Shown here piece after piece: positions 1 through 9,479 of a stretch of 42,623 bases of DNA. A program made the position numbers and the translations under genes. Position 1 is the stretch's first letter; every line of letters begins with the position of its first letter. The stretch is taken from contig MLAK01000639.1 in assembly GCA_001839685.1 (NCBI GenBank), positions 1 through 42,623 on the forward strand, in the 5' to 3' direction. The DNA comes from Tritrichomonas foetus (taxonomy: Eukaryota; Parabasalia; Tritrichomonadida; Tritrichomonadidae). Below the pieces are notes generated by a model. It did no database searches. It saw nothing but the letters and a program-made list of their open reading frames with translations, and was not told where the DNA came from.

Positions 1-394
1 CCGCGTCCAAAATATTTTAGAGAAGAAGTGACTAGCGGCGGCACCTGGAATTGATAGTAAGAGCATAATGCATCATTAGTTTGGAATAAAAGATAGCTAC
101 TCCNCCNTGAGATTCTGGAGNTCCGCGTCCAAAATATCAAGAATAAAATATGACCGTTTAATGAACCGTTTATTTCCTTCACTTTTTCTCTCAATTTNCA
201 AAGGCGGAAAAAGGGCTTGTCAAATCCAAACGCCATTAAGATTCCTAATTCTATATTCAATTGCGAAAAATTCATATATTTCAAAAAGTTTGTCATCGTC
301 TTTATTTTGTCTTTGAAAAAGTTATCGATAATTTTTTTCAAAGAAATTCCCCAATTTTTCCGAAACCAAAAAAACGTTATTTGATAAAATTCGC
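1..394. other. Low-quality contig end and 5' flank of the first gene
   Basis: There is no coding sequence here. Single undetermined bases occur at 104, 107, 121 and 198. The 15-mer CCGCGTCCAAAATAT occurs at 1-15 and again at 123-137, with unrelated sequence after each copy. That pattern, together with the Ns, suggests a read-end or assembly artefact in the first ~120 bases. From about 140 on, the sequence looks like an ordinary AT-rich spacer leading to the ATG at 395. Confidence 0.6.
151..174 (+). promoter_or_regulatory. Two approximate copies of the GTGACCGTTTATT-type element
   Basis: TGACCGTTTA (151-160) and AACCGTTTATT (164-174) lie in tandem about 220-245 bases upstream of the phosphodiesterase-like ATG. 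They match, with two or three differences, the 13-bp element that reads GTGACCGTTTATT on the coding strand before BBS2 and its neighbour, in the same orientation relative to the gene. The core ACCGTT is the complement of AACGGT, which resembles Myb-type recognition sites (YAACGG). The role is inferred, and the distance is larger than at the other two sites. Confidence 0.3.
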
Positions 395-3300
395 ATGAAA
401 TCATCTCATAATTGGAGACCGCAAACTGCAAACAGTAATAACAGTAGCATTATTTCTCCAAAACAATTTTCGAATTCTTTACGTCCCTATGCATCAACAA
501 ATCATTCGTTTGTTTCAACATTCAACGATTCAGTTCCGCCATCGCCAACGGCTGATCAATTTACGCCAGCTTTGAGTCGAAAACTTACAGGGAAACGATC
601 AAGTCATAATATTACCAAGCCAAATCATCTAGAATTTGCAACAAATTTCGAAAAAGTAGCATATTTACAGAATTCAAAGCCAAAACACAAATATCCACAT
701 CATAGCTTAGAGAAACTTTTTGATGATATCGCATCAAACTCATTCGATCAACCACTGAATAAGTTGGCTGAAGAATATCTTCGATCATTTTTCCGAGTCG
801 AAAATGTTTCTTTTTTTCATGATATTTCTTCAGTTTCGTCTTTATACTGCCCAAGTAATTCAGTAGTTTTTCCACATGGAAGTGGGCTAATTGGGTACTG
901 TCATTTTTCCAGAAAAATATTAAATATTAAGTGTGCAAATACGCATGTTTCATTTTCTCCTATTTATGATGGTAAAATATGTCAAGCGAATTCTCGACTT
1001 TTGATTTTTCCTTTGTTTGATTACCAAGGCCATGTAAAATCAGTTGTGCAAATGATTCGTCCAGCTTCACTTCCTTCTTTTGACGATGAAGATGAAAAAG
1101 CAATCGAATATCTTCAAAATAAATTCCAGATTTATTCAAGATGGTTATTTCAACCAATTCCAACAGAATCAACATTTACTGAATTAGTTTTAGCACAAAG
1201 ACTTGGTGATTTCGTCGAATCCATGACAACTAAATTAGAAAGAATATTTAATTGTCGAACTGCCGAAATTTGGGAATTTAATAAAGAAGAACAAGAAATT
1301 CATATGTTTGTTCCTTGTGCATCAATGCCACTCCCTATTCCTCTTGCTGATAGTGGTGTTGTTGGATTTGCATTATCGAATGCAACAACAATCTCTTTAA
1401 TTGCATCAAATATGCATGCAGCTTACAACTCAAGAACAGATGGAAATGGTGAACAATCAGTGTTAGTTGTTCCTGTAAAAGATCCGGTCTGCCCACGTGT
1501 TTATGGTTTAGTTTTAAGAGGAAAACGACTTCCACACTTTTTCACTGATACGGATGAAAAAATTCTCGCTAAAATTGCATCAGTTGTAGTTGCTTCTTTG
1601 AATTCTTCAGAAGTTGTTGAACGAAGTTTCCAAAGTTTAGAAGATTCAATGCGAGCTCAAAAACGTCTTCAATCACTTCTTGAAGTCGCTGAAACTTTAA
1701 GTGGTCAACTTCATATTGATGAACTCATTCCATCTATTATGACACGAGCTTGCGATCTTGTTAAAGCTGATCGTTGTTCACTTTTCATGGTAAACGAAAC
1801 ACGTGAAAAACTAACAACAAGTTTTCATGGAGGTTTATCAAATGCAATTGAAATTCCAATTAATGCTGGTATTGTTGGTTATACTGCAACAACTGGCCAG
1901 ATCTTGAATATTAAAGATGCATATGAAGATCCTCGTTTTAATCGTGCTACTGACCTTTCTACTGGTTATCGAACTCATAATCTTCTTTGTGTACCAATTT
2001 ATGATGATAAAAATGAGATTCGTGGTGTCACTGAAATGATTAATAAAATTGATGGTGTTTTTACAAAAGAAGATGAAAAATTAATTCAAGTCTTCAACGT
2101 TTTTGTTGGAATCTCTATTGAGAATGCTCGTCTTTATCGCGCTTCTATTGACTTATCTTTACAACTTCGATCAGTCTTAGAAATTTCTCAATCAATCGCT
2201 CAAAGTAATACAATTAAGAAACTGAGTGAAGATATTCTAAAGAATAGTAGAAAAGTTATAGGTGCAGGTCGAGCTATGATTTTCTTGACAAATTCATCAG
2301 AATTTGATAAATTTGACATTTTTGCAATCGATGAAGATATTGAAGCCAAAATGAGACGTGTCAAACAAGCTAATGAACAAGCTGCTGCCGGAAAACTTGG
2401 TGCAAGAAGAGCATTAATTCATAAAATGATGGCAGGTGGTGATTCGAAAACACTTGAAGAGCTTGAAAAAGAAGATTATGAAAGAAATCAAGCAGTTTCA
2501 ACTGTTATTTCCACATCTGAACCACTTCTTGTTAATAAAAATGATGATCCGAATGAATCCATGATTATTTCACCAATTAAAGGAAGTGATCGATCAATGA
2601 TGGGTGCAGTTTTGATGCAATGGAAGAAACGTGAAACGCTTTTCAATACAGAAGATCTAAAAATGCTGGAATCATTTTCTGTTTTCTTATCAATTTCTCT
2701 TGAAAGGAGCCGAATGAAAGCACAAGCTGTTTTTGGTGCAATGGAAGTAGAACTTCGGCAAACTTTCAATGAAAGTGAACGAAAACTACCAGATACAACT
2801 GAAAAACTATTCGTTACACAAGAAGAAACGAAATTGATGGTTTCAAGATCATTTAATTCAATTGATTTCGATGAATTTAAACTTATTTTTTCATTCTTCG
2901 ACCTTCTCGGTGTTAGACCTGCCATTCCAATTCCGAATGAAACTTTATATTGCTTTATATATCAACTTCGAGATAATATGAGTGATACGTTTTTACATAA
3001 TTGGGACCATGCCCGTGACACAGCACAATTTTTGGTTCATATGCTTGTGAATGGACAAATTTCGAAAAATTTCTCACCGAGAGAGAAATTTGTTATGCTT
3101 GTTTCTTGTTTGTCTCACGATGTTGGATATAATGATCGATCTAATATTATTATACCTTTAAACATCTTGCATAATAATAAGAGTTCAATTGAATCTCATC
3201 ATATTTCTACATTGATTCATATTATTGCTAAAAATCAATGTAATGTGTTTTCTGTATTTAATGAAAATCGTGATCTTGAAGAAGTTTGGCGCCAAGTAGT

Positions 3301-3727
3301 TAATTTAATACTAGGAACTGATATGACTCTTCACTTTAATATTTTAGACGCTGCTAATGAAGCAAAACTTCAAGATCGACAACTTTCAAGAGGACCAGCA
3401 AATCGCCTTTTACTTATGAAACTTCTAATTAAAGCATGCGATATTTCTGCTCTTGCAAGACCTTTTGAATATGCTGATAAAGTGAAAGATTGCATTTCTG
3501 ATGAGTTTTATAAATGTGGTGATATGTCTAGAATTGCAGGTGTGAGAATTGGAAATTCAAAAACTAAAGATAATGAAGAAAGAGAAAAAGAAGCAAACTT
3601 CTTCAATTTCGTGATTCACGTTTGTATTCCAATCTTTAAAGAAATTATTTCAATTTTCCCTTCACTTAAATATCTGATTGACCAAATTCACAGCAACATG
3701 GATAAATGGAAGTTATCTATAGAATGA
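395..3727 (+). CDS. GAF-domain protein with class I cyclic nucleotide phosphodiesterase-like domain (altered active site)
   Basis: 1110 residues. After a low-complexity N-terminus come four GAF-like segments, roughly 130-255, 265-405, 430-580 and 590-770. The third is the clearest, with a partial NKFDE motif (NKID...EDE). The C-terminal ~850-1100 is a class I PDE-like HD domain, with HNWDHA at 868-873, the HD pair H908/D909, and the third-metal Asp in ACDIS (D1016). Family members cut cAMP or cGMP, with GAF domains sensing cyclic nucleotides. However, the HDxDHxG motif reads HDVGYNDRSN, so the conserved second His is Tyr912. The purine-clamping Gln near the C-terminus appears to be Glu by alignment of the F-x-x-F/Y-V/I helix. 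Activity may therefore be lost or altered. The start is the first ATG of the frame. Domain identity is firm; catalytic state is inference. Confidence 0.88.
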   Translation: MKSSHNWRPQTANSNNSSIISPKQFSNSLRPYASTNHSFVSTFNDSVPPSPTADQFTPALSRKLTGKRSSHNITKPNHLEFATNFEKVAYLQNSKPKHKYPHHSLEKLFDDIASNSFDQPLNKLAEEYLRSFFRVENVSFFHDISSVSSLYCPSNSVVFPHGSGLIGYCHFSRKILNIKCANTHVSFSPIYDGKICQANSRLLIFPLFDYQGHVKSVVQMIRPASLPSFDDEDEKAIEYLQNKFQIYSRWLFQPIPTESTFTELVLAQRLGDFVESMTTKLERIFNCRTAEIWEFNKEEQEIHMFVPCASMPLPIPLADSGVVGFALSNATTISLIASNMHAAYNSRTDGNGEQSVLVVPVKDPVCPRVYGLVLRGKRLPHFFTDTDEKILAKIASVVVASLNSSEVVERSFQSLEDSMRAQKRLQSLLEVAETLSGQLHIDELIPSIMTRACDLVKADRCSLFMVNETREKLTTSFHGGLSNAIEIPINAGIVGYTATTGQILNIKDAYEDPRFNRATDLSTGYRTHNLLCVPIYDDKNEIRGVTEMINKIDGVFTKEDEKLIQVFNVFVGISIENARLYRASIDLSLQLRSVLEISQSIAQSNTIKKLSEDILKNSRKVIGAGRAMIFLTNSSEFDKFDIFAIDEDIEAKMRRVKQANEQAAAGKLGARRALIHKMMAGGDSKTLEELEKEDYERNQAVSTVISTSEPLLVNKNDDPNESMIISPIKGSDRSMMGAVLMQWKKRETLFNTEDLKMLESFSVFLSISLERSRMKAQAVFGAMEVELRQTFNESERKLPDTTEKLFVTQEETKLMVSRSFNSIDFDEFKLIFSFFDLLGVRPAIPIPNETLYCFIYQLRDNMSDTFLHNWDHARDTAQFLVHMLVNGQISKNFSPREKFVMLVSCLSHDVGYNDRSNIIIPLNILHNNKSSIESHHISTLIHIIAKNQCNVFSVFNENRDLEEVWRQVVNLILGTDMTLHFNILDAANEAKLQDRQLSRGPANRLLLMKLLIKACDISALARPFEYADKVKDCISDEFYKCGDMSRIAGVRIGNSKTKDNEEREKEANFFNFVIHVCIPIFKEIISIFPSLKYLIDQIHSNMDKWKLSIE

Positions 3728-4214
3728 TCATATTGATATTATATAGATATACTTTGGAGATGAATAACGAATTTCAATATATTCTTGTAATCATTTTTGT
3801 TTTGTAAATTTTTGCGATATATTTGTTTCTTTTATAATTTTATGCCTTATTTCTTTATTTTTGATTTCAAAACCATATCAAATTTCAATTTTCGATAATT
3901 TGTCAATACAAATGGTAAATACCAGTTCACGTCAACATAAACACAATATATATATTTACTATATCATTGATAATAAAGATATAAGATCAATACTGCCATT
4001 TTCCTTGTCTTTGATATAAAAAATCAAATTCACAAATCAAAGTTTTCATAATTTTATAATATGTAAATACATTTTTGAAAATAATAAACTTATAATACCT
4101 GGGAAATACTCAGTTGGATTGAGGATACATAACAAATCATTATCGTTCATTTTATATTGAGTTTGAATATTAAAGGTTAAATATAACAGGTCAATTTTTT
4201 CATTATTCAAATCC
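3728..4214. other. Intergenic spacer
   Basis: 487 bases of AT-rich DNA between two same-strand genes. I see no ORF, repeat or structured RNA in it. The only recognisable signal is the initiator-like TCATTA at its 3' end, listed separately. Confidence 0.6.
4200..4205 (+). promoter_or_regulatory. Initiator-like element TCATTA
   Basis: TCATTA lies so that its A (4202) is 13 bases before the ATG at 4215. It matches the trichomonad initiator consensus TCA(+1)Y(T/A), described in Trichomonas vaginalis as lying within a few tens of bases of start codons. The position supports both the chosen start and the organism group. It has not been shown to act as a promoter here. Confidence 0.5.
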
Positions 4215-5963
4215 ATGCAGGGGCAGCAACTTCACTATATTAATCGAATTAACTATTTTAGTGCCATTGATCAGCTCAAGCAACGAATGCCCCCGCAAAA
4301 CTTACGCACCTACTTATCGCAAGTTCTCAAAGATGAACCAAACAATTTCCATCCATCTTCGCCGACCGAACAAGAGCTCAATTCTGAATATCTGAAAATA
4401 TGTCCAAAGCGGCAAGTCGAAATTCCCAGTTTCAAACAAACATTCGACGAGTATTTAAACGCGGTCAAATTAAATCTCCCAACTGATAAATATGTTGCAT
4501 TTTTACGATATCTTTCACTATATATCGCTGGAAAATTACCGCACGATGTTTTTATTCGACTTTTCCTTAACTTTTTCCGCGGAGAAAATTTAATGAATTT
4601 AACAGTGATTCAATATCTTCCATCGTTTTTATCTTCACTCAGTTGCAGCACATTTTTCACTCATAAAATCAATTTGCCGGCAGCCATCCAAGACAAATTT
4701 GCTGTTGAGACTTTGATGAATATCACCTCATCAATATCATCAACGCAAGTTTCCAAAACTGTCTCAAAATGTCTCACATGCCTTTCAATTGGCCTTATTT
4801 CCAAAGATATCGCCAAAGATTGGCTTTCTCATTTCTTCAAACCAGAAATTATTGAAAAGCTTGATGAAATCGATGATTTTTCATATTTACATCCATCAAG
4901 ATTCCCACATGAACTAATATTATGTCCTGAATTCTCTTCAACCGACAACTCCACATCAATCTGTCAACAATTTGTTGAATACGAGGCTTCCCTCAAGCCG
5001 TTTTCAACATATAAGCCAGCAGTGAGAGAGTTATGTGAAGTGAAAATGCGTGGGCTTAGAAAAGCCATCCGAAAACTCGCGGATGGTATAAAACTCACTC
5101 CAGATGAACTTTTCTTCGCTTACGGCAATTACGCATACAGTGTAGCCGATCTTGTTCTTGACTGCTCTTCTTTAATTCTTGAACATCTTGGTGATGCGTA
5201 TGAACAAACACAACAAACACTTTTTAAGATCCTTCATCATCAAATGAAACAATTTGAACCATCAAATCCAGAATTCCGTTACACTTTTAAACGTCTTCTT
5301 AAACATGAAACTTATGCCTTCCATTACCAACTTCCTGGTTCCCGTAAGATTGACTTTGGAAAAAGATCAGCTGCAAATGTTGCATTTTCTATCGTTTACG
5401 ATTTTTCAAATTCATTCTTTAAAGAAAAAGAAGCAAAAATTATAAAAAGAGGCTTAAATTTAATTTCTGCATTAATCAATCCAGAAAATATGGAAAAGGT
5501 TTATGTTGTTGATGAAAAACAAATCTTTGTTATCGTTTATTTGGCTGCAATTGCACGTTTGGCTCTTGAAGCTGGAAACACAGATGAAGTTTTGATTTCG
5601 CCTGAAGGTTCAATTGTTCAAATGGAACAAACCAGTGAATTCGGCAAAAAATTAATTCTTTTACCGAAACAAGTGAAAACTCCAGAAGGGTTAAGAGATT
5701 TCTTCCCTGAATTCGCTTTTCAACATATTGATTTGCATATTACACGCGCCGTAAGACAACTCATTCAATTGGATGACGAACTTCCAGAATATCCTGAAGA
5801 GCTTTCATCTTCATACATTATTACAACAATGCAACAACATGAAGATGAAACTGGATTCTCAATTACTTGTACGAGTGCATTTTCACCATGCTTTATTGAA
5901 TTTGCACCAGACAATTCTGATGAATCGAGTATGCTTGGATTTATTTCAGATAAAGAAATCTAA
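4215..5963 (+). CDS. Unknown protein with possible PAH-like (Sin3-type) segment
   Basis: 582 residues with no signal peptide or obvious membrane segment. Residues about 75-142 have the spacing of a paired amphipathic helix domain: FDEYLNAVK, a later helix with FLRYLSLYIAGKL, then LFLNFFRGENL and a YLPSF ending. This resembles the Sin3 pattern YLxxVK...FL...F..LF.GH..L...F..FLP. Sin3 is a co-repressor scaffold that binds peptides through PAH domains. The remainder (about 270-582) is helical and charged, and I do not recognise it. Only one PAH-like unit is seen, and canonical Sin3 proteins are larger with several, so a Sin3 call would be unsafe. An initiator-like element lies just upstream, and AATAAA follows the stop at about 5992. 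Confidence 0.75.
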   Translation: MQGQQLHYINRINYFSAIDQLKQRMPPQNLRTYLSQVLKDEPNNFHPSSPTEQELNSEYLKICPKRQVEIPSFKQTFDEYLNAVKLNLPTDKYVAFLRYLSLYIAGKLPHDVFIRLFLNFFRGENLMNLTVIQYLPSFLSSLSCSTFFTHKINLPAAIQDKFAVETLMNITSSISSTQVSKTVSKCLTCLSIGLISKDIAKDWLSHFFKPEIIEKLDEIDDFSYLHPSRFPHELILCPEFSSTDNSTSICQQFVEYEASLKPFSTYKPAVRELCEVKMRGLRKAIRKLADGIKLTPDELFFAYGNYAYSVADLVLDCSSLILEHLGDAYEQTQQTLFKILHHQMKQFEPSNPEFRYTFKRLLKHETYAFHYQLPGSRKIDFGKRSAANVAFSIVYDFSNSFFKEKEAKIIKRGLNLISALINPENMEKVYVVDEKQIFVIVYLAAIARLALEAGNTDEVLISPEGSIVQMEQTSEFGKKLILLPKQVKTPEGLRDFFPEFAFQHIDLHITRAVRQLIQLDDELPEYPEELSSSYIITTMQQHEDETGFSITCTSAFSPCFIEFAPDNSDESSMLGFISDKEI

Positions 5964-6323
5964 CTTTTTATTTATTTATTTATTTTGAAAGAATAAAGTG
6001 ATATTAAATATACTCTATTTCTTCTATAATTTAAAATATTTTTTCCCATTTTAGACGATAAGCTGATTTAATAATATTGTTGTGAATGAAGTTGCCAAAA
6101 TAATGATTCAACCATTTTTTTTTTTTTTTTTTGTTCTTGTATTTGGTATTTTGATCAGTATACTTCATAATTTATGTCGTTTAGGATGCATTTAATGTAT
6201 GTAACGATGTAGCAAATCGAATAAAAGTTACTATCAAGGAAGTGAAATCAAATCAAGAACATCAAAAAAACGACATGTGATATGACACATTAAATTTTGA
6301 CACTTTTCTTCCATCAATTTTAA
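5964..6323. other. Intergenic spacer with T18 tract
   Basis: 360 bases between same-strand genes. It contains an uninterrupted run of 18 T at 6115-6132 and AATAAA-like signals near the upstream stop. CACTTTTC at 6301-6308 and TCAATT shortly after it precede the Prp19 ATG. No ORF is supported. Confidence 0.5.
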
Positions 6324-7748
6324 ATGCTCAGGTGCAAATTATCTAATCAAGTCGTTGTCGATCCAGTTATTACACCATGCCATCATATTTTTGAGAGGAA
6401 ATTGATTGAAGATTATATATCAAATTCAAGTGCCTGCCCAATTTGCGGCCAAACATTAACAACACAAGATTTGTATACAGTCGACATCGATCCTGTTGAT
6501 AGCTACCCCGCCACAATCAGAGCACCATCATTCTCTTCACTTCTAACTGCCCTTCAAAGCGAGTACGATTCTATGCAATTCGAACTTCATTCTCTTCGAA
6601 CAAAACTTGCAACCGCTCAAAGGGAGCTCGCCCAAGCCCTATATGAAAACGATGCAGCCAAACGTGTCATTGCCAGACTGTTAGCTGAGAAAAACGTTGT
6701 TCCGGTTGTTCAGGAAGAAGAATTGAATGAAATGAATGAAGTGTCGCCACTGAAAGAATACTTCCTAGCCGAAGGAAGGCGTTTAATTAAATTACATAAA
6801 CGAGGCGAAAAAGAAAACGAAAGAAATTCAGAAGAAATTTTCCGAACATTCAATGTTTTAAATCCAACTCGTCGCGGCCCGATATTGAATAACGAATCAA
6901 CATTTACAGCAATTGACCGATTCCCGAATAACGACATTCTTCTCGGGGCGGCAAACGGATTAGTATTAGGCATCAATATATCGTCCGGAACTCCAAAAGA
7001 ATTTGCTTCATTCGATTCGCCAGTTGTTTCTCTTTTCACAAACTCTAGCTACTCCTCGTTTATCGGCGCAGATAAGAATGGCACAATTTTATATGCTTCA
7101 TTGACAGAAGGTGGGCCGCAACCAGTTCGAAAGGAGACTCAGAAGTCCATAGTTGAAGTGATGCTCCATCCGAGAGAAGATCATGCTATTGTTTTTTATT
7201 CTGACGGAGTTATTGAAATCTTCACTGTTCCTTCATTTGATTCAGTTTTGTCGTTCAATACCGGCTCACCAATCACTATGGCTTCTTTGCACACTGATGG
7301 AATTTTCGGACTTGTTGCCAACAACCAAGAAAATACTATCAAAGTCATCGAACTTGCTGCTAAATCGACTGTTGCACAACTGTCAATGCCAGGTGAAATT
7401 ACAGCACTTGCTCTTCCACGTTCAAACAGTCGTTATGTTGCAGCTGCTTGCAGTTCGGCAATTCGAATATTTGACTTGAATCTGCCCTCAGAAGATAAGA
7501 TTTATATCGAGTTACCTTTTGGAAGCTCCAGTCTTGCATTCGACGCAACAAGTTTCATTCTCGGGGTGTTGAGTCCCGATGGTGACCAGGTAACTTTTGT
7601 TCAATTCGACCGCAAAGGCTCATTCAGTACTGGACGCACAATCGACATCGGTGGAGGTGGAAAGGCTGGTCGCTTCTCGTGCACGGACAATTTCTTCGCT
7701 GTCATTGGCGAGCACGATAATGTGGATCTCATTACTTCACATGAGTGA
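6324..7748 (+). CDS. PRP19: Pre-mRNA-processing factor 19 (Prp19), U-box/WD40 E3 ubiquitin ligase
   Basis: 474 residues, close to the usual Prp19 length of about 500. Residues 1-55 form the U-box (LSNQVVVDPVITPC, then FERKLIEDYI). Residues about 65-130 match the Prp19 coiled-coil signature, including SLLTALQSEYDSM and ALYENDAAKRVIARL. The C-terminal ~195-474 is repetitive beta sequence consistent with WD40 blades. Prp19 is the core of the NineTeen complex that activates the spliceosome and ligates ubiquitin. Oddly, the U-box keeps zinc-ligand-like residues (C4, C19-x-H21, C38-P-I-C41), where most U-boxes have lost them. Its presence fits a genome that still splices, as the short intron at 31321-31343 indicates. 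The start is the only ATG that gives a full U-box. Confidence 0.93.
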   Translation: MLRCKLSNQVVVDPVITPCHHIFERKLIEDYISNSSACPICGQTLTTQDLYTVDIDPVDSYPATIRAPSFSSLLTALQSEYDSMQFELHSLRTKLATAQRELAQALYENDAAKRVIARLLAEKNVVPVVQEEELNEMNEVSPLKEYFLAEGRRLIKLHKRGEKENERNSEEIFRTFNVLNPTRRGPILNNESTFTAIDRFPNNDILLGAANGLVLGINISSGTPKEFASFDSPVVSLFTNSSYSSFIGADKNGTILYASLTEGGPQPVRKETQKSIVEVMLHPREDHAIVFYSDGVIEIFTVPSFDSVLSFNTGSPITMASLHTDGIFGLVANNQENTIKVIELAAKSTVAQLSMPGEITALALPRSNSRYVAAACSSAIRIFDLNLPSEDKIYIELPFGSSSLAFDATSFILGVLSPDGDQVTFVQFDRKGSFSTGRTIDIGGGGKAGRFSCTDNFFAVIGEHDNVDLITSHE

Positions 7749-8099
7749 AACTCTCTCTTTCTGTACAGTAGAATTATATAAACAATATTTGTTTTTTCTC
7801 TTTTGTTTGTTTTTACTGAATTTTGCTTTTTTCCCTACTCAAGAATTGCTTGTCTCTCCAGGTGAATCTTCAACTCAATGATGTTTCTCTAATCTTTTCA
7901 TTAAAGCAATTGAGAACACACTGATAATTGAAATCGGTCTAATATCACATCATTAATTTGATATATTATTCTTGTTCATTATTAAGATATATCTTATTCT
8001 TTACTCTATTTACTATTTATGATGAGAGAAGCATTTATTGAAAGATAGAGACATACCAAGAAAGAAACATGTTCACATATACTAAAATCTGAATATATA
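7749..8099. other. Spacer between Prp19 and the mariner insertion
   Basis: 351 bases of AT-rich sequence with no supported gene. It ends in an alternating AT stretch (ATATATA at 8093-8099). The final TA of that stretch is the left copy of the mariner target duplication. Confidence 0.5.
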
Positions 8100-8125
8100 G
8101 GGTGTCCGGTAATGTGATGTCACTA
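8100..8125 (+). repeat. Left terminal inverted repeat of mariner
   Basis: 26 bp, GGGTGTCCGG + TAAT + GTGATGTCACTA. It matches the right repeat in 22 of 26 positions, and all four differences fall in the central TAAT versus AGGC block. Confidence 0.93.
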
Positions 8126-8173
8126 AGTATAATAAAGTCATTTCTAATAAGTCATTTTTTATTGATAAGTATT

Positions 8174-9184
8174 TCAAAATATGTAGTCTCCATTGGCATC
8201 AATAACTTTTTTCAGTCTATTTTGCCATTCTGCAAAAACTGAAAACAAAGTTTCCGATGGAATTTCATTGAAAATTTGGACTATTGTTTGAATCAAATGG
8301 CTTGGTGATTCAAAAACAATTCCTTTAACTTTTTCTTTAATAGTTCCAAATAAAAAAAAGTCGCTAGGCGCCAAATCAGGTGAATATGCCGGATGTGGAA
8401 CTGATTCTAGTGAGTTTTCATTTATATATTTTTTGACAATTTTTGCCACATGAGGCTTTGCATTGTCATAATGAACAAATAATTTTTTATAATTATTCGA
8501 GTTTTTAAACTCAACAATTTTTGACATAATGGCTGTAATATAATATGCAGCATTAAACTTTTCATTTGGCGGCAAAACATCAATATGAATTATCCCATGA
8601 GGGTTCCAAAATACAGTCACCATAAATTTAGTGATCTGAAACCCTGGATTTTGAATAGTTGGGATTACTGAGTTTTCAGGAATCCATTGTGTATTGAAAT
8701 CAGTCTTGGAATAAAACCAAGACTCATCTCCTGTTATTAAAAAGGTGAAATTAGTTTTTTGTTCTGCATTCAAAATTTTAAGAAGTTTTTTTGCCAATAA
8801 AACTCTATTGGCCTTTTGATTTTCTGTTAGAATATGTGGCACCCATCGAAGATGCACATGTTTATACATTAATTTTGATGTTAAACGATCATAAATTGTC
8901 GATTTTGGTTCACCTAAAACATTAGCAATATATCGACACGATGAATGTGGAAATTCGGTTAAAACATCTAAAATTTTCCAGTCAAGAATATCATAACTTT
9001 GGCACTTTTTCTCTTTTTTCACAGGCTGTGTGTTTTGACTTCTGTTCAGTTCTGCCATGACTCGGTAGATTTGTCTTTGAGACAAACATTTTTCTTTCAA
9101 GACACTCTTCATTTCTTCATATATTTCTTTGCCCCTTTTTCCTTCAAGCTGCAGAAAAGTTATGATTGAATGTTGATCAATCAT
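8174..9184 (-). CDS. Mariner transposase (DD34D)
   Basis: 336 residues with no frameshift or internal stop. The N-terminal ~110 residues are a helix-turn-helix DNA-binding region (for example CRYIANVLGEPKSTIYDRL). The mariner linker signature WVPHIL is at 114-119. The catalytic triad is D153 (TGDESW), D240 (HYDNAKPH) and D275 (YSPDLAPSD), with exactly 34 residues between the last two, as in canonical mariner. The enzyme cuts and pastes the element by binding the inverted repeats. Every motif expected for activity is present. The ATG at 9184 is the first in frame and gives the usual length. Confidence 0.96.
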   Translation of the reverse strand: MIDQHSIITFLQLEGKRGKEIYEEMKSVLKEKCLSQRQIYRVMAELNRSQNTQPVKKEKKCQSYDILDWKILDVLTEFPHSSCRYIANVLGEPKSTIYDRLTSKLMYKHVHLRWVPHILTENQKANRVLLAKKLLKILNAEQKTNFTFLITGDESWFYSKTDFNTQWIPENSVIPTIQNPGFQITKFMVTVFWNPHGIIHIDVLPPNEKFNAAYYITAIMSKIVEFKNSNNYKKLFVHYDNAKPHVAKIVKKYINENSLESVPHPAYSPDLAPSDFFLFGTIKEKVKGIVFESPSHLIQTIVQIFNEIPSETLFSVFAEWQNRLKKVIDANGDYIF

Positions 9185-9359
9185 TTTTTAATAAACGTGC
9201 ATCGTGTACGTTTATAAATTATTCTTTTTTTTTATGAAAAAGATTCTTTATCTCTATTTTCAGTCAAGAGAAAAAAAAATTGTTTTCAAAATTTTTATGT
9301 TAACATTGCATAGTTTATTATTTATAAATATAATGTATTGATTTCACTTCTAATGTGGG

Positions 9360-9385
9360 TAGTGACATCACGCCTCCGGACACCC
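9360..9385 (-). repeat. Right terminal inverted repeat of mariner
   Basis: Read from the outside in on the minus strand: GGGTGTCCGG + AGGC + GTGATGTCACTA. It is followed on the plus strand by the TA target duplication. This is the 5' end relative to the transposase, about 176 bases from its ATG. Confidence 0.93.
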
Positions 9386-9479
9386 TATATATATCATCTA
9401 TTGGGTTAGATTTGTTTCTTGAAAAGTTTGATCAATCCATGAATTGTTTCTACACTAAATGAATCAATATATTAATTTT

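Larger units (their letters stand above)
8100..9385 (-). mobile_element. Complete mariner-type DNA transposon
   Basis: 1286 bp, bounded by terminal inverted repeats beginning GGGTGTCCGG and flanked by TA on both sides (8098-8099 and 9386-9387), the Tc1/mariner target duplication. It encodes one uninterrupted 336-residue transposase on the minus strand. Size, DD34D chemistry and TA target all fit mariner. Mariner elements (Tvmar1) are established in Trichomonas vaginalis. The intact frame and near-intact ends suggest recent insertion. The transposase leader holds a short hairpin, with arms AAACGT and ACGTTT, just before the ATG. Confidence 0.95.
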
